Assembly: GCA_903901425.1 (NCBI GenBank)
Contig: CAIURC010000170.1
Span: forward strand, 1 to 48,861
DNA length: 48,861 nt
Origin: an uncultured Spartobacteria bacterium
GTDB lineage: Bacteria; Verrucomicrobiota; Verrucomicrobiia; Chthoniobacterales; Chthoniobacteraceae
Reading direction: 5' to 3'
Part shown: one piece after another, positions 19,433 through 29,538 of the stretch
Numbering within the stretch: the first letter of the stretch is position 1
How the letters are laid out: each line of letters begins with the position of its first letter
Notes under the pieces: model-generated
The model's database searches: none
The model's input: only the letters and a program-made list of their open reading frames with translations
What the model was told of the DNA's origin: nothing
Translations under genes and position numbers: made by a program

Positions 19433-20368
19433 TTACTGCGCAGACGGCTTCGGAGTCGGCTCGGGATACGGTGGGTTTTGGAGTGCGCCCGGTGTGACCT
19501 GCAGGAGGTTCGGCTTGGCTTCCGCCTTGGCATCGCCCATGGCCCAGGAGAGACCGCCCACGAGCAGGGTCTGAAAACGTTCATGGGTCCAGATGTCCTC
19601 GCGATGGCCCATGGAGGTGTAAAAGACGCGGCCCTTGCCATGCATCCGTGCCCAAGTGGAAGGAAAAGGGGGCCGCTGGTATTCGATGCCGGTCATGGTG
19701 CTGGTCTCTTGGACCAAAAGCACATGGAGGTCCGGTGAAAAGTCCTTGATCGAGTACCATTCCTCCATGAGTTCGACGGATTTCCCCAGATCCTTGATTC
19801 CGGGGAACTCGGGATCCGCGACGGTGACCGTGGCATTCTGCTGTTTGCCGTGCTTGATGAACTCGCCTCCCAGCATCCGGACATAGGTGTCGGCCTCCGG
19901 CCCGAAGTTGCGGTAACGCTCGGGGCCTTTGAGGGACTCGTTGTTGGTGTGAAAGGTGTCACTGGCGCTGTGGGTACCCACGAACGCGCCGCCGTTGGCC
20001 ACATAGTTCAGAAGGGCAGCCTTGCCTTCCGGAGTCATGGCCGGCTGTCCGTCCGTTCCCGGAGAGGTCAGATCGCCCGTGGTGTAAAACATGATGGCGT
20101 CAAATCCCGCCAGATAGGCCGGAGAAAAAAGGGAGCCATCCTTTGAAAAAGTAAACTGCCAGTTCTGTTTTGCACCGATTTCGAGCAGCACCTTTTCCGC
20201 GAAACTGGGCTGCCCCTGTTTATAGCTGATCACCGAATGCTCAAACCCGCTCGACTTGCTGAAAAACAGGATCTTTCTCGACGAACGTGGAGTTTCTGCG
20301 GCCTGAGCGGGGCTCCAGAAGGCTGCCATCAGGAAGACGGCAGAAAGGGAGGGGATGAGCTTCAACAT
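19433..20368 (-). CDS. Secreted ThuA-like protein
   Basis: 311 aa with a signal peptide (LSAVFLMAAFWSPAQAAE). The mature part is a ThuA-like glutamine-amidotransferase-fold domain: ILFFSKSSGFEHSVI, AGFDAIMFYTTGDLTSPG, YVANGGAFVGTHSASDTF, HEFIKHG-type region with GGEFIKHGKQ, and WARMHGKGRVFYTSMGHR near the end. ThuA proteins are linked to trehalose and other disaccharide use; secreted copies are frequent in Planctomycetes and Verrucomicrobia and are often fused to DUF1080 or cytochrome domains. Reaction not established. It sits between the receptor-like kinase (72 bp upstream) and the YheT hydrolase. The Pro-rich C-terminus is probably disordered. Confidence 0.88.
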   Translation of the reverse strand: MLKLIPSLSAVFLMAAFWSPAQAAETPRSSRKILFFSKSSGFEHSVISYKQGQPSFAEKVLLEIGAKQNWQFTFSKDGSLFSPAYLAGFDAIMFYTTGDLTSPGTDGQPAMTPEGKAALLNYVANGGAFVGTHSASDTFHTNNESLKGPERYRNFGPEADTYVRMLGGEFIKHGKQQNATVTVADPEFPGIKDLGKSVELMEEWYSIKDFSPDLHVLLVQETSTMTGIEYQRPPFPSTWARMHGKGRVFYTSMGHREDIWTHERFQTLLVGGLSWAMGDAKAEAKPNLLQVTPGALQNPPYPEPTPKPSAQ

Positions 20369-20440
20369 GGGGCCAGAGGCTCTCAGGAGTCCGCCCCTGA
20401 CACAAATTCAATCGAAGGAACACCGCGTCCCGAAATGGGG

Positions 20441-22783
20441 TCACTGTGTCTGGGCTGACTTGGGTTCGGCAGTCCACACCAACAATTCCCGGAACTCGGC
20501 CCCGCCCTTTTTTGCAGTTAAAATCAGAGAGCCTTTCACGTTTCTGCGGATGTCCCGGTTTTTTCCGGAACCTACCGGACGACCGTCCACCGCGACCGAA
20601 ACCTCGTCGTTCACCACTTCCAGACGCAGCGAATGCCACTGGTCTGCCGAGATTGGGCAGGGTTCTGAGAAGAGGATTTTGTCCAAGACCCATCGGGCAC
20701 CGTTGGGCGGAGTCGAAGGGCAGGAAACCGTGCATTTGCCATCGGCCAGCAACAATTCACACAATGCAGATTTGTCGAAAGAAAGTGCCGCCGAAAGAGA
20801 ACTGCAGCCCGCAAAACGAAACCCGACTTCGATCACCACATCTCCCACCGAGGGTATCAACCGGGAGAAGGAGGCATCTCCTCCGGGTTGAGATGGTTGT
20901 CCTGAAAGCACGCCAGCGCGCAACGCCCAAGCTCCATCCTCAGCCTTGTGCTCATCTTTCTTCGGGAACCCTGCAAAGTCATCTCTGAAGAGCATTTCAG
21001 ACCGAGCAGCAATTGTACCCGGTTGCAGCAGAGACACTCCTTGGGCCTTGAGTTCCCGCTCCGCCAAGCGCACGAGCTCCGGCTCCAGTTCTACGAGACG
21101 ATAGGAGGCAAAGCGTTTGGCCTCCGGAGTTTTCTCCTTTTTCACCCGGTCCATCTCCATCCGGTACATGGTGAAGTCATCCACCTTGCCACCGGCAACT
21201 GCCAGCAAACCGTCCATCCAATTGAAATCTGAAACGGGCGCCCTCAAGCGAAACTCGCGCAGCAACTCCACCGCGCTGACGAGGTTCCCATCCTTCCAAC
21301 GAGTCAAACCAGACACCAGCAGGCTCAGGGTGCGCGGGTCCCCTTTGGCCACGGTTTTGAGTTGGTCCATGTCCGGGCTAACTTCCGGTTTTTTGAGGAT
21401 TCTACCGGCCTCAAACAGGGCGGCGGTAATCGGAACGATTTTCTTTTTGGGACGGGCAGCAATCTTTTCGAGATTAGCCAAGAAAGAAGCCACCGACTCC
21501 GAATCACCAGCTTCCCATGCCGCCACCGCCCCCAAGAGGCTGGAAACCGCCGCATAATCCTCATCCTGAGCAGCTTGCGACACGTATTTACGGAAAATCC
21601 CAACCGCCTCCTTGGGGTGGCCGGCAGAAAGCTCGTTGCGTCCTTCCTGAACCAACGCCGGCACCGCAGCCAGTTTCCGCATCTCTGAGCCACTGGATTT
21701 GAGGCAACTGCGTAAGCCAAAAACCGCCCCCACCAGCATCAGGAGCAGAATGACCCCCGCAAACACAACGCTCGCCTTGTTCTCCGATGGATCGTCGAGG
21801 ACAATCCGCTGCGGAGTCGAATCCGGCTTGCCCGCGAGCAGCTCGTCCCGGGCGTACTGCAGATGCTCAATGAGCTCATCGTAGCTCTGGTAGCGCTGGT
21901 CAGGGTCTTTCAACAGGGTCCGGTCAATGATGTAAGCGGTCCTCGAAGAAATGTGCGGTGCAAACGCCTGAAGGCGGACCGGCTGCGATTTGAGGTGTTT
22001 GTAGGCCACCAGACTCGCATTGGGCGCCTCAAAGGGTGGGCGGCCTGTCAGGGCATGAAAAAGGGTGCCTCCCAGAGAATAAATGTCGCTTCGGAAATCC
22101 TCCGGCTTTCCATCGAGTTTTTCAGGCGCCACATAATAGGGCGTTCCCCAAACCTCGCCCCGCGCCGACTCCTCCTGCTCCATAAACAGGGCCAGCCCAA
22201 AATCCACGATTTTTGCGGAGTCTGGATCGGAAAACAGGATGTTGGCGGGTTTGACGTCGCGATGGATCAGGTTGTGCTGGAGAGCCGCCTTGAGGCCCAT
22301 GGCGATCTGGATGCCCACCTGAAGGGCCTGGAGTTCCGAAATACCGCCCTGGATCCGGATCAGATCGTCCAGAGAGCCTTTGTCCACCAGTTCCATGGCC
22401 AGATAGAACCGGCCCGCATCCAAACCGGTTGAGAATACCCGGACCACATGGGGGTGGTTAATCGAGGCAGTGATGGCGGCCTCGACGGCCAGCTTTTCGA
22501 TCAGCTCGGAACTTCCCGAGTCATCGCGTTTGAGCACTTTAAGGGCAACCTCGCGGTTCAGGCCCGAATCCAGAGCCCGGTAGACGACACCCATACCGCC
22601 GCGACCCGCCAGAGAGACCAACTGGAAGGGGCCGATGAAATTGCCGATCTGGATCTCGGAACCGCATCCTGGACAGGCAATGACCGAGAGCGGTTCAATC
22701 TCCGTGACATCGATGGCCGTTCCGCAGAGCGGACAGTTCTCACGTTGCTGCTGGTTATTTTCTGAAAGCGAACCCGGATCCAT
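20441..22783 (-). CDS. Transmembrane Ser/Thr protein kinase with zinc ribbon and C-terminal lectin-like domain
   Basis: 780 aa. The N-terminus has a zinc ribbon (C17-C20, C37-C40). The kinase domain (about 52-325) has an intact P-loop GRGGMGVVY, ATP-binding K82 (ALKVLK), HRDVKPANILF, VDFGLA and GTPYYVAPEKLDG, so should be active. One membrane segment follows (about 345-367; VVFAGVILLLMLVGAVFGL). The outer part has a helical, TPR-like region and a C-terminal beta-rich domain (about 615-775; WHSLRLEVVNDEVSVAVDGRPVG) resembling the concanavalin/DUF1080 fold, which could bind glycans. The likely topology is cytoplasmic kinase, periplasmic sensor. ThuA-like and hydrolase genes follow on the same strand. 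The 349-bp region upstream has AT-rich inverted repeats. Confidence 0.88.
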   Translation of the reverse strand: MDPGSLSENNQQQRENCPLCGTAIDVTEIEPLSVIACPGCGSEIQIGNFIGPFQLVSLAGRGGMGVVYRALDSGLNREVALKVLKRDDSGSSELIEKLAVEAAITASINHPHVVRVFSTGLDAGRFYLAMELVDKGSLDDLIRIQGGISELQALQVGIQIAMGLKAALQHNLIHRDVKPANILFSDPDSAKIVDFGLALFMEQEESARGEVWGTPYYVAPEKLDGKPEDFRSDIYSLGGTLFHALTGRPPFEAPNASLVAYKHLKSQPVRLQAFAPHISSRTAYIIDRTLLKDPDQRYQSYDELIEHLQYARDELLAGKPDSTPQRIVLDDPSENKASVVFAGVILLLMLVGAVFGLRSCLKSSGSEMRKLAAVPALVQEGRNELSAGHPKEAVGIFRKYVSQAAQDEDYAAVSSLLGAVAAWEAGDSESVASFLANLEKIAARPKKKIVPITAALFEAGRILKKPEVSPDMDQLKTVAKGDPRTLSLLVSGLTRWKDGNLVSAVELLREFRLRAPVSDFNWMDGLLAVAGGKVDDFTMYRMEMDRVKKEKTPEAKRFASYRLVELEPELVRLAERELKAQGVSLLQPGTIAARSEMLFRDDFAGFPKKDEHKAEDGAWALRAGVLSGQPSQPGGDASFSRLIPSVGDVVIEVGFRFAGCSSLSAALSFDKSALCELLLADGKCTVSCPSTPPNGARWVLDKILFSEPCPISADQWHSLRLEVVNDEVSVAVDGRPVGSGKNRDIRRNVKGSLILTAKKGGAEFRELLVWTAEPKSAQTQ

Positions 22784-23132
22784 GGAAGTCTCGGGGAATT
22801 ATGGTTTTGGATGGCGGCAGAAGCGAGAGCGGAATTTGAGGCACGGGCGGACTGAAGCCCCGATTCGGGCCGGACTGAAACGGCACAAGTTATTCACAGC
22901 GCCACAAATCGCTGCCGGCCAAGGGGTTATTAATAACATCACACAATATATGTCATATAAAATCCAAACCACGGAGACGAGGCGGATTCAGGTGCCGCAT
23001 TGATTTTCGCCCGCCAAAACAATCCGCCAGATCCAAACCCCGTGTCAGCCCCAACCCCGTTCTGCGTCTGCGGTCTTTCTTGTTCCCACCGGTCCACAGG
23101 TTCGCTGCCGGGAATCCTGCAACCTCCCACCG
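22784..23132. other. Non-coding region upstream of receptor kinase
   Basis: 349 bp without a believable gene; open frames here are shadows running out of the tRNA. The middle (22920-22965) is distinctly AT-rich against the GC-rich surroundings and holds two inverted repeats, a likely regulatory region for the kinase gene. Confidence 0.5.
22926..22959 (-). promoter_or_regulatory. AT-rich double inverted repeat, possible operator/promoter
   Basis: Perfect 12-bp palindrome GTTATTAATAAC at 22926-22937 and a second inverted repeat TATATG-T-CATATA at 22947-22959, ten bases apart (about two helical turns centre to centre). They lie 143-176 bp upstream of the kinase start at 22783. Function inferred only. 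Confidence 0.4.
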
Positions 23133-23217
23133 TACCGGTGGCGGGACTCGAACCCGCACGGGGATTTCTCCCCAACGGATTTTAAGTCCGTTGTGTCTGC
23201 CATTTCACCACACCGGC
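23133..23217 (-). tRNA. tRNA-Leu (anticodon TAA)
   Basis: 85 nt with discriminator, CCA not encoded. Acceptor GCCGGTG pairs with CACCGGT (one G-U at the first pair). Anticodon stem ACGGA/TCCGT with loop CTTAAAA gives TAA, reading UUA. Long variable arm TGGGGAGAAATCCCCGT and T arm GCGGG-TTCGAGT-CCCGC mark a class II leucine tRNA. It begins 13 bp after the osmC stop codon on the same strand, so it may be processed from that transcript. Confidence 0.95.
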
Positions 23218-23230
23218 ATCGGAGCCGTGA

Positions 23231-23656
23231 TCAGACCGCCTCCGACTGACCATTCCAAACAAATTCCACCGGCTTTTCGATCTCAGGATGCAGACTCTGG
23301 TGCACCGGGCAACTCAGAGCCGCGCGTTCGAGCGCTTGGCGGTGCGGATGGTCTGCCGGCACCGGGAGTTCCAGACGGACGGAAATCCGCCGGATTCGCC
23401 GGATCCCCTCGGTGGTCATTTCTTTGGAGGCCGAGACCCGGGCCCCGGTGAGGCTGATGCCGTGGCGTTCGGCATAGATGCCCATCACGGTCAACATGCA
23501 GGTGCCGAGGGCGGCTGCAAGAAGGTCGGTTGGCGAGAACGCCTCGCCGCGTCCGTGATTGTCCACTGGCGCGTCCGTGAGGAGGGTTCCGTGGGACGGG
23601 CCGTGAATCGCCTCGCACCGGAGCCCGCCGAGATAATTGGCAGTCATTTTAACCAT
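23231..23656 (-). CDS. OsmC/Ohr-family protein
   Basis: 141 aa. OsmC-type proteins reduce organic hydroperoxides with two conserved cysteines. Both are present: one in LLAAALGTCMLTVMG and one in ALSCPVHQSLHPEI. EAFSPTDLLAAALG and the helical core fit the YhfA/OsmC branch. The start is ATG 23656; a second ATG at 23647 is possible. It follows the M14 peptidase gene by 6 bp. Redox activity is inferred from the cysteines. Confidence 0.9.
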   Translation of the reverse strand: MVKMTANYLGGLRCEAIHGPSHGTLLTDAPVDNHGRGEAFSPTDLLAAALGTCMLTVMGIYAERHGISLTGARVSASKEMTTEGIRRIRRISVRLELPVPADHPHRQALERAALSCPVHQSLHPEIEKPVEFVWNGQSEAV

Positions 23657-23662
23657 GGCATT

Positions 23663-24475
23663 TCAAGGGTGATTGCTGTCTTCAGTTTCGGTCGGAAAAC
23701 GGCATGCGGCCAGCAGCATCTTTCGAACGGCGGGTTCGGCTTCCTGCAGATAGCCGACGGAATCCCGGCGCCAACGCGCTTGGACGGTTTGGAGATGGTC
23801 GGACGGGAGTTCGACGGCGCGCGGCACCAAAGGTTCCGCGGGCAGTTCAAGTGTCACGATTGCAGGTCCCCACCCCCACACGGAGTGAAGACCGTACCCG
23901 CACCATTTTCCGAGTGAGCCTGGGCATTCCGAATCGTCTGGATGTCTGCTGAGGCGGCAGCGGTAGGGCACGCGCTCCTCGTCACTCAGGGAATTCCAAA
24001 TGGCCGCGAGAAAATCCCGGGATTGGAGTCCATCGGCATCCAACTCGGCCAAAGCCCAGTGGAGGCTCACAATTTTGCGCGGTTGGATTTCGAGGATGAG
24101 GCTGTGGAGAGCCTGCGACTCGGGCTCAGAAAGAGGGCCGGGCCCTGGAGGCTCATCGGAATGCGGGTTCCAGCCGGTGGGAAAATTTCTGTTCAGGTCA
24201 ACGCCGTTGGCATTGTACCGGGTACCTGCCTGGAGGCCGTCCGGGTTCCAGCATGGAACGACCATGGTGGGGCATTTTGCGGGAACCTGCGGGAGTTGTT
24301 CGGTTACAAACCGCTCCAGGAGACGGACGGTGGCGGGTTCATCACCATGAGTGCCTCCCAGGAGGAGGGTCCATGGGCGCGGATCTGCTTGGGAGCGGAT
24401 TTCTGGGATGTTTGCGTGTCCAAAAAGCGGTAGGCCACCTACGGAACGTCCAAATTGGAAGCTATGGATAGGCAC
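23663..24475 (-). CDS. M14-family zinc carboxypeptidase/amidase, MpaA-like
   Basis: 270 aa, no signal peptide. Zinc ligands H43 and E46 lie in GGTHGDEPATV and H139 in VSLHWAL; NPDGLQAGTRYNANGVDLNRNFP is the substrate-binding stretch and the Glu in VTLELP is the probable catalytic residue. The pattern fits murein peptide amidase A (MpaA) and related gamma-D-Glu-Dap amidases that recycle cell-wall peptides in the cytoplasm; a succinylglutamate desuccinylase-type enzyme is the alternative. It lies between the LptF/G gene (33 bp) and osmC (6 bp). Confidence 0.85.
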   Translation of the reverse strand: MPIHSFQFGRSVGGLPLFGHANIPEIRSQADPRPWTLLLGGTHGDEPATVRLLERFVTEQLPQVPAKCPTMVVPCWNPDGLQAGTRYNANGVDLNRNFPTGWNPHSDEPPGPGPLSEPESQALHSLILEIQPRKIVSLHWALAELDADGLQSRDFLAAIWNSLSDEERVPYRCRLSRHPDDSECPGSLGKWCGYGLHSVWGWGPAIVTLELPAEPLVPRAVELPSDHLQTVQARWRRDSVGYLQEAEPAVRKMLLAACRFPTETEDSNHP

Positions 24476-24508
24476 CGGAAAGAGGGCTGGGAGATGCCGC
24501 CAAGTTTT

Positions 24509-25651
24509 TTAGCGGCGGCTTAGCCTCCAGAAGAGCCAGAGACCGAGGCCGACAAAGAGGATGTTGGGACTCCAGACCAGGATTTCCGGATGGAGATGGG
24601 GTTTGTTGCGGACGGTGTCGGCAAAAATGATGCAGAGGAAGTACACCAGAGCGACAGCCAAGCTGAGCATGAAACCGATGGAGGTTTCCTTGCGCTGGGC
24701 GGTGACGGCAAGCGGGACGCCGATCAGGCCAAAAGCGAAGGAAGCCATGGCGAATGAGAACCGTTTGCTCACTTCAACCCGCGCGGAGAGTTTCTGTTCA
24801 CGCAGTTTTTTGGAGTCCTCGGAGGAAAGTTTGCGGGTGGTTTCCTCCTGAATTTTCTCCTGAAGCTGGGCGACGGTCATGGCGCTAAAGCCGCTCCGTT
24901 TGCGGTTGCGCTCGTAGAGTTCCTTGAGGGAGATGGGGAAGGTGGTTTCCTGGGCGGTGATCCCCTGCTTGATTTTGAGCAGGTTCTGGGGCTCGCCGTC
25001 GTCGCGCTGTTCAAACCGGGCATCGAGCAGGTGGAGCAGGATCTGGTTGTGTGCGTGATCGGTCTCGAGCACGCCCCGGCGCGCGAACACCACTTTCATT
25101 GGGTCGAACTCCTCGCCCAATTCGTAGACCAGCAGGTTGTGCAACTCCGGGCCGTTGTTGCGTTCCACGTAGATTTTCCGGCCCGGGAACTCATCAATGA
25201 CCTTGTCGCTGCTGAACATGGCCATAGGGTTGCTCGTGGCAATGTTGTACACGGCATTCTTCATCTTGACCTGGGCGCGCGGCGCCACCTCCAAGTTGAT
25301 CCAGAGACAGATCCCGACAAACGCGGCAGCCAAGACGAAAACCGGAGCGCAGATCCTTGGGATGCTGATGCCGCTGGAGCGCAGGGCGATGAGCTCGTTT
25401 TCCGCCGACATTTTTCCGAAAACCAGCAGCACCGCCGTCAGAAAGGCCCACGGAATGGTGAACGTAAGCGAAAACGGCAGGATGTAGGCGACGAATGTAA
25501 AAATGAACTCCAGGGGCGCGTTATGATTGACCAGCAGGTCGAGCATGTCGCGGAACACCTTTCCGAGCACCAGCACGACGCTCAGGATCGCCACAGCAAA
25601 TGCCGAGGTGCCCAGCACCTCCCCAGCCACATAACGGTCGAGCAGTTTCAT
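24509..25651 (-). CDS. LptF/LptG-type lipopolysaccharide transport permease
   Basis: 380 aa. YjgP/YjgQ family: N-terminal YVAGEVLGTSAFAVAIL, three membrane segments before about residue 120, a periplasmic jelly-roll region (about 135-280) and three C-terminal segments (SFAFGLIGVPLAVTAQRK loop). With LptB2 and LptC the permease pair extracts LPS from the inner membrane. KMSAENELIALRSSGIS is the coupling-helix region contacting LptB. Only one permease gene is present here and no lptB or lptC adjoins, so I do not choose between lptF and lptG. A G-rich ribosome site lies upstream. Confidence 0.9.
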   Translation of the reverse strand: MKLLDRYVAGEVLGTSAFAVAILSVVLVLGKVFRDMLDLLVNHNAPLEFIFTFVAYILPFSLTFTIPWAFLTAVLLVFGKMSAENELIALRSSGISIPRICAPVFVLAAAFVGICLWINLEVAPRAQVKMKNAVYNIATSNPMAMFSSDKVIDEFPGRKIYVERNNGPELHNLLVYELGEEFDPMKVVFARRGVLETDHAHNQILLHLLDARFEQRDDGEPQNLLKIKQGITAQETTFPISLKELYERNRKRSGFSAMTVAQLQEKIQEETTRKLSSEDSKKLREQKLSARVEVSKRFSFAMASFAFGLIGVPLAVTAQRKETSIGFMLSLAVALVYFLCIIFADTVRNKPHLHPEILVWSPNILFVGLGLWLFWRLSRR

Positions 25652-25703
25652 TCAGACCCCCCGACACTCCGAGGATTCTCCCACCGTGGCAAGTGAGGAA
25701 TCG

Positions 25704-28700
25704 TCAGTGCCGGATTCCGCATCCGCAGGCCACCGGGACTTCGGCGGAGCCGGGTTCATAATTGAGGTTCATGGCCAGCCAGCGTTCCACCTCCTCAAGG
25801 GGCATTCCCTTGCGCACATGGTAGTCGCGGACTTGGTCGCGGTCGATTTTACCGAGCCCAAAGTACCGGGAACGCGGATGCGCAAAGTACAGCCCGCTGA
25901 TGCTGGACCCGGGCCACATGGCCCCGGATTCGGTCAGCAGAATCCCGGTGCGTTTTTCCACCTCCAAAAGCTGCCAGAGGATCTGCTTTTCGCTGTGGTC
26001 GGGGCAGGCCGGATAGCCTGCGGCGGGCCGAATCCCCTGAAACTCTTCCGCGATGCACTGGGCAACGGTGAGGTCTTCGCGGATCCCCCACTCCGCCCGG
26101 ACCCGCGCATGCAGGTACTCCGCAAACGCTTCCGCCAGTCGGTCTGCCACGGCCTCCGCCAAAATCATCCCGTAGTCGTCCATCTCCTGCTTGTACCGCT
26201 CCACCATGGCCTTGAGTCCAAACCCTGAACTGACCGCAAATGCCCCCAAATGATCCGGAAGGCCTGTCGCCTGAGGCGCCACAAAGTCAGCCAGGGACTG
26301 GTTCCATTCCCCTTCCCTGCGTTCCAGCTGTTGGCGCAGAAAATGGAACCTTGCAAGCGGCTGGGTCCGGCCCTCATCCGCATACAACTCCACATCGTCC
26401 CCAACCGCATTGGCGGGAAAAATGCCGTACACGGCTTTGGCCGTGAGCAAGCCTTCGGAGGCAATGCGGTCGAGCAGTTTGAGCGCATCCGCATGGAGTT
26501 CCCGGGCCTGCCGGCCGACCAGCGGGTTGTCAAAAATCTTTGGAAAAACCCCGCGCAAACCCCACGCATGAAAAAACGGACTCCAGTCAATCCACTCCCG
26601 AAGTGTTTCAATCGGGAAGGACTCCAGAACCTGCAAGCCAGTCTTCGCCGGCTGCAGAATCTCGGTTGGGCTCCAGACAATCGGGATCGGGTTGGCGCGC
26701 GCAGTCTCCAGCGAGACCAGCTTCTGGACCGTGGACGGATGCGCTGCGCGCTCGCGTTCCTGCATTTCCCGGTTGGTCCGGATAAACTGGGCGCGTTTTT
26801 TGGGATTCAACAGGCTGCTGACCACCGGGACGGTTCTGGACGCGTCCAAGACATGTACCACGGGCTGGGAATACGCCGGGGCGATCTTGACGGCGGTGTG
26901 CGCCCGGCTGGTGGTGGCGCCGCCGATGAGCAGCGGTTGGTTCATGCCCTGCCGCTCCATCTCCTGCGCCACATGGATCATCTCCTGCAGCGAGGGGGTG
27001 ATGAGTCCGGAGAGCCCCACAATATCCACCGACTGAGCCTTGGCGGTCTCCAAGATTTTTTCGCAAGACACCATCACCCCGAGGTCGATCACCTCGAAGT
27101 TGTTGCACGCCAGAACCACGCCCACGATGTTTTTGCCGATGTCATGCACGTCGCCTTTCACCGTCGCGAGCAACACCCGCCCCTGAGCGCGGACCTCGCC
27201 GCCAGCTGCCAGAATCGCGGCTTTCTCCGCCTCCATGAAGGGCTGCAGGTACGCCACGGCCTTTTTCATCACCCGGGCCGACTTCACCACCTGGGGCAGA
27301 AACATTTTTCCCTCCCCGAACAGGTCGCCCACCACGTTCATCCCCGCCATGAGCGGACCCTCGATCACCTCCAGCGGACGCCCGTATTTCACCCTGGCTT
27401 CCTCCGTGTCCACCTCGATATGCGCCTCAATCCCGCGGATCAGAGCATGGGAGAGACGCTCTTCCACCGTCCCCTGACGCCAGGATTCCTCCACAGCCGC
27501 CCTCGCGGGTCCAGCTTCGCCCTTGAGCGAGTCTGCAAATAGGACCAACCGCTCGGTGGCGTCCGGCCGGCGGTTGAGAAGCACGTCCTCCACCCGCTCC
27601 AGCAATTCAGCCGGGATTTCCTCGTACACCTCCAGCATGCCTGCGTTGACAATCCCCATGTCCAACCCGGCCCGGATGGCATGGTAAAGAAAGGCCGAAT
27701 GCATGGCCTCGCGCACCGGGTTGTTTCCCCGGAAACTAAACGAGATGTTGGAGACCCCACCGCTCACCTTGGCCAGAGGAAGGTTCGCCTTGATCCAGCG
27801 CACGGTCTCAATGAAGTCGACCGCGTAGTTGGCGTGCTCCTCGATCCCGGTGGCCACCGTGAGAATGTTGGGGTCAAAAATGATGTCCTGCGGAGGAAAC
27901 CCGGCCTTGTCGACCAACAACCGGTAGCTTCGCTCGCAGATCGCGGTCTTTCGGGCAAACGTGTCAGCCTGGCCTTGTTCGTCAAAAGCCATCACCACCG
28001 CCGCCGCCCCATACCGCCGGATCGCCCGGGCCTGTTCGAGAAACTTCTCTTCCCCCTCCTTCAGGGAGATCGAGTTGACCACCCCCTTCCCCTGGAGGCA
28101 TTTCAATCCCGCCTCCAGAATCTCCCACCGGGATGAATCCACCATCACCGGCACCTTCGCAATCTCCGGTTCCGTCATGATGAAGTTCAGGAACCGCGTC
28201 ATGGCGGCCACCCCGTCCAGCATCCCCTCATCCATGTTGACGTCCAGGATCTGGGCGCCGTTTTCCACCTGCTGCCGCGCCACCGCCACCGCCTCGTCAA
28301 ACCGGTTCTCCTTGATCAACCGCGCGAACTTCGGCGAACCGGTCACGTTGGTGCGTTCCCCGACGTTCACAAAATTGGTGACCGCAGTGATGTTGAGCGC
28401 GTCCAAACCGCTCAAACGCAGGTGGGGTTCCACCGCCGGTACCTCTCTTGGGGCAACTCCCTGGACCGCCGCCGCCAGCGCTTCAATGTGGGGCGGGGTC
28501 GTCCCACAGCATCCGCCGACCACGTTGAAGAGCCCCTCCTCCGCCCAGGCCCGCAACTGGGGCGCAAGCGACTCCGGTGTCTCGGGAAACCCGGTGGGCA
28601 AAAGCGGGTTGGGGAGCCCCGCGTTGGGATAAACACTGACGTAAATCGGAGCCACCTCGGACAATTCCCGGATCAGCGGCCGCATTTCCTCCGGCCCCAA

Positions 28701-29483
28701 CGCGCAGTTCATGCCCACGCTCAGCAGCGGCACATGCGAAATCGAATTCCAGAAAGCTTCCACGGTCTGCCCAGTCACCCCACGCGTCCCCCCCTTCTGA
28801 ATGAAGGTCACTGATGCCATCAACGGAATCACCCTCCGGCCCGGAAGCGGCTCCCCACCGTAGGGCAGCGGAGTCAGGTTTCGCTCGTCAAAAACCTCCG
28901 CAATCGCCGCAAAGGCCGCCTTGGCATTCAACGTGTCAAAAATCGTCTCCACCAGCAGGATGTCCACTCCGCCGTCCAGCAGCGCGCGGGTCTGCTCCCC
29001 GTATGCACGCACCAACTCGTCCCAGTGCGTTCCACGGGCAGAGGGATCGTTCACGTCTGTCGAAATGGACGATGTCTTGGTGGTCGGCCCGATCGCGCCT
29101 GCCACAAAACACGGGCGGCCCGGTTGCGCCGCCATCACCGCATCTGCCGCCTTCCGAGCGCATTCGGCCCCGGCCCGGGACAGTTCATAGGCCAGGTCTT
29201 CCATCCCGTAGTCAGCCAGCGAAATGAACTGCCCGTTGAAGGTATTGGTTTCAATGATGTCCGCACCTGCCTCCAGATAACGGCGGTGGATTTCTTCGAT
29301 CACCGCAGGCTGGGTCAAATTGAGCAGCTCGTTGTTGCCCTTGAGATCTTTGCCTTTCCAATCCCGGAACCGGTCCCCGCGGAACTGTTCTTCGGAGAGC
29401 TGGTACTGCTGGATGGTGGTGCCCATGGCGCCGTCGATGAGGACGATCCGTTCCCTGAGGAGTTGGAGGAGTGGATGGGTCAT
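25704..29483 (-). CDS. metH: Cobalamin-dependent methionine synthase
   Basis: 1259 aa from ATG 29483 (a TTG at 29522 is possible but adds an untypical leader). Transfers the methyl group of methyltetrahydrofolate to homocysteine through methylcobalamin. Domains in order: homocysteine-binding (about 1-330; [21 protein letters not shown]), pterin-binding (about 355-620; [10 protein letters not shown]), cobalamin cap and binding (about 650-890; the His ligand in [11 protein letters not shown]), and the AdoMet reactivation domain (about 910-1230; [15 protein letters not shown]). All modules are complete. It is the fifth minus-strand gene after DedA, 55 bp below the DUF1624 gene. No cobalamin or SAM/SAH riboswitch is visible in front of it. 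Confidence 0.97.
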   Translation of the reverse strand: MTHPLLQLLRERIVLIDGAMGTTIQQYQLSEEQFRGDRFRDWKGKDLKGNNELLNLTQPAVIEEIHRRYLEAGADIIETNTFNGQFISLADYGMEDLAYELSRAGAECARKAADAVMAAQPGRPCFVAGAIGPTTKTSSISTDVNDPSARGTHWDELVRAYGEQTRALLDGGVDILLVETIFDTLNAKAAFAAIAEVFDERNLTPLPYGGEPLPGRRVIPLMASVTFIQKGGTRGVTGQTVEAFWNSISHVPLLSVGMNCALGPEEMRPLIRELSEVAPIYVSVYPNAGLPNPLLPTGFPETPESLAPQLRAWAEEGLFNVVGGCCGTTPPHIEALAAAVQGVAPREVPAVEPHLRLSGLDALNITAVTNFVNVGERTNVTGSPKFARLIKENRFDEAVAVARQQVENGAQILDVNMDEGMLDGVAAMTRFLNFIMTEPEIAKVPVMVDSSRWEILEAGLKCLQGKGVVNSISLKEGEEKFLEQARAIRRYGAAAVVMAFDEQGQADTFARKTAICERSYRLLVDKAGFPPQDIIFDPNILTVATGIEEHANYAVDFIETVRWIKANLPLAKVSGGVSNISFSFRGNNPVREAMHSAFLYHAIRAGLDMGIVNAGMLEVYEEIPAELLERVEDVLLNRRPDATERLVLFADSLKGEAGPARAAVEESWRQGTVEERLSHALIRGIEAHIEVDTEEARVKYGRPLEVIEGPLMAGMNVVGDLFGEGKMFLPQVVKSARVMKKAVAYLQPFMEAEKAAILAAGGEVRAQGRVLLATVKGDVHDIGKNIVGVVLACNNFEVIDLGVMVSCEKILETAKAQSVDIVGLSGLITPSLQEMIHVAQEMERQGMNQPLLIGGATTSRAHTAVKIAPAYSQPVVHVLDASRTVPVVSSLLNPKKRAQFIRTNREMQERERAAHPSTVQKLVSLETARANPIPIVWSPTEILQPAKTGLQVLESFPIETLREWIDWSPFFHAWGLRGVFPKIFDNPLVGRQARELHADALKLLDRIASEGLLTAKAVYGIFPANAVGDDVELYADEGRTQPLARFHFLRQQLERREGEWNQSLADFVAPQATGLPDHLGAFAVSSGFGLKAMVERYKQEMDDYGMILAEAVADRLAEAFAEYLHARVRAEWGIREDLTVAQCIAEEFQGIRPAAGYPACPDHSEKQILWQLLEVEKRTGILLTESGAMWPGSSISGLYFAHPRSRYFGLGKIDRDQVRDYHVRKGMPLEEVERWLAMNLNYEPGSAEVPVACGCGIRH

Positions 29484-29538
29484 GGTGCTGAAAAAACTAA
29501 GGGGGAGGCTGCGGGGGCTCAAGTCACAAAATCACGCA

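Noticed and set aside
26250-27542. 430-residue plus-strand frame inside metH
   Set aside because: Antisense shadow; metH domains cover the whole stretch.
29484-29538. Cobalamin or SAM/SAH riboswitch before metH
   Set aside because: Only 55 bp between genes, with no conserved core visible.
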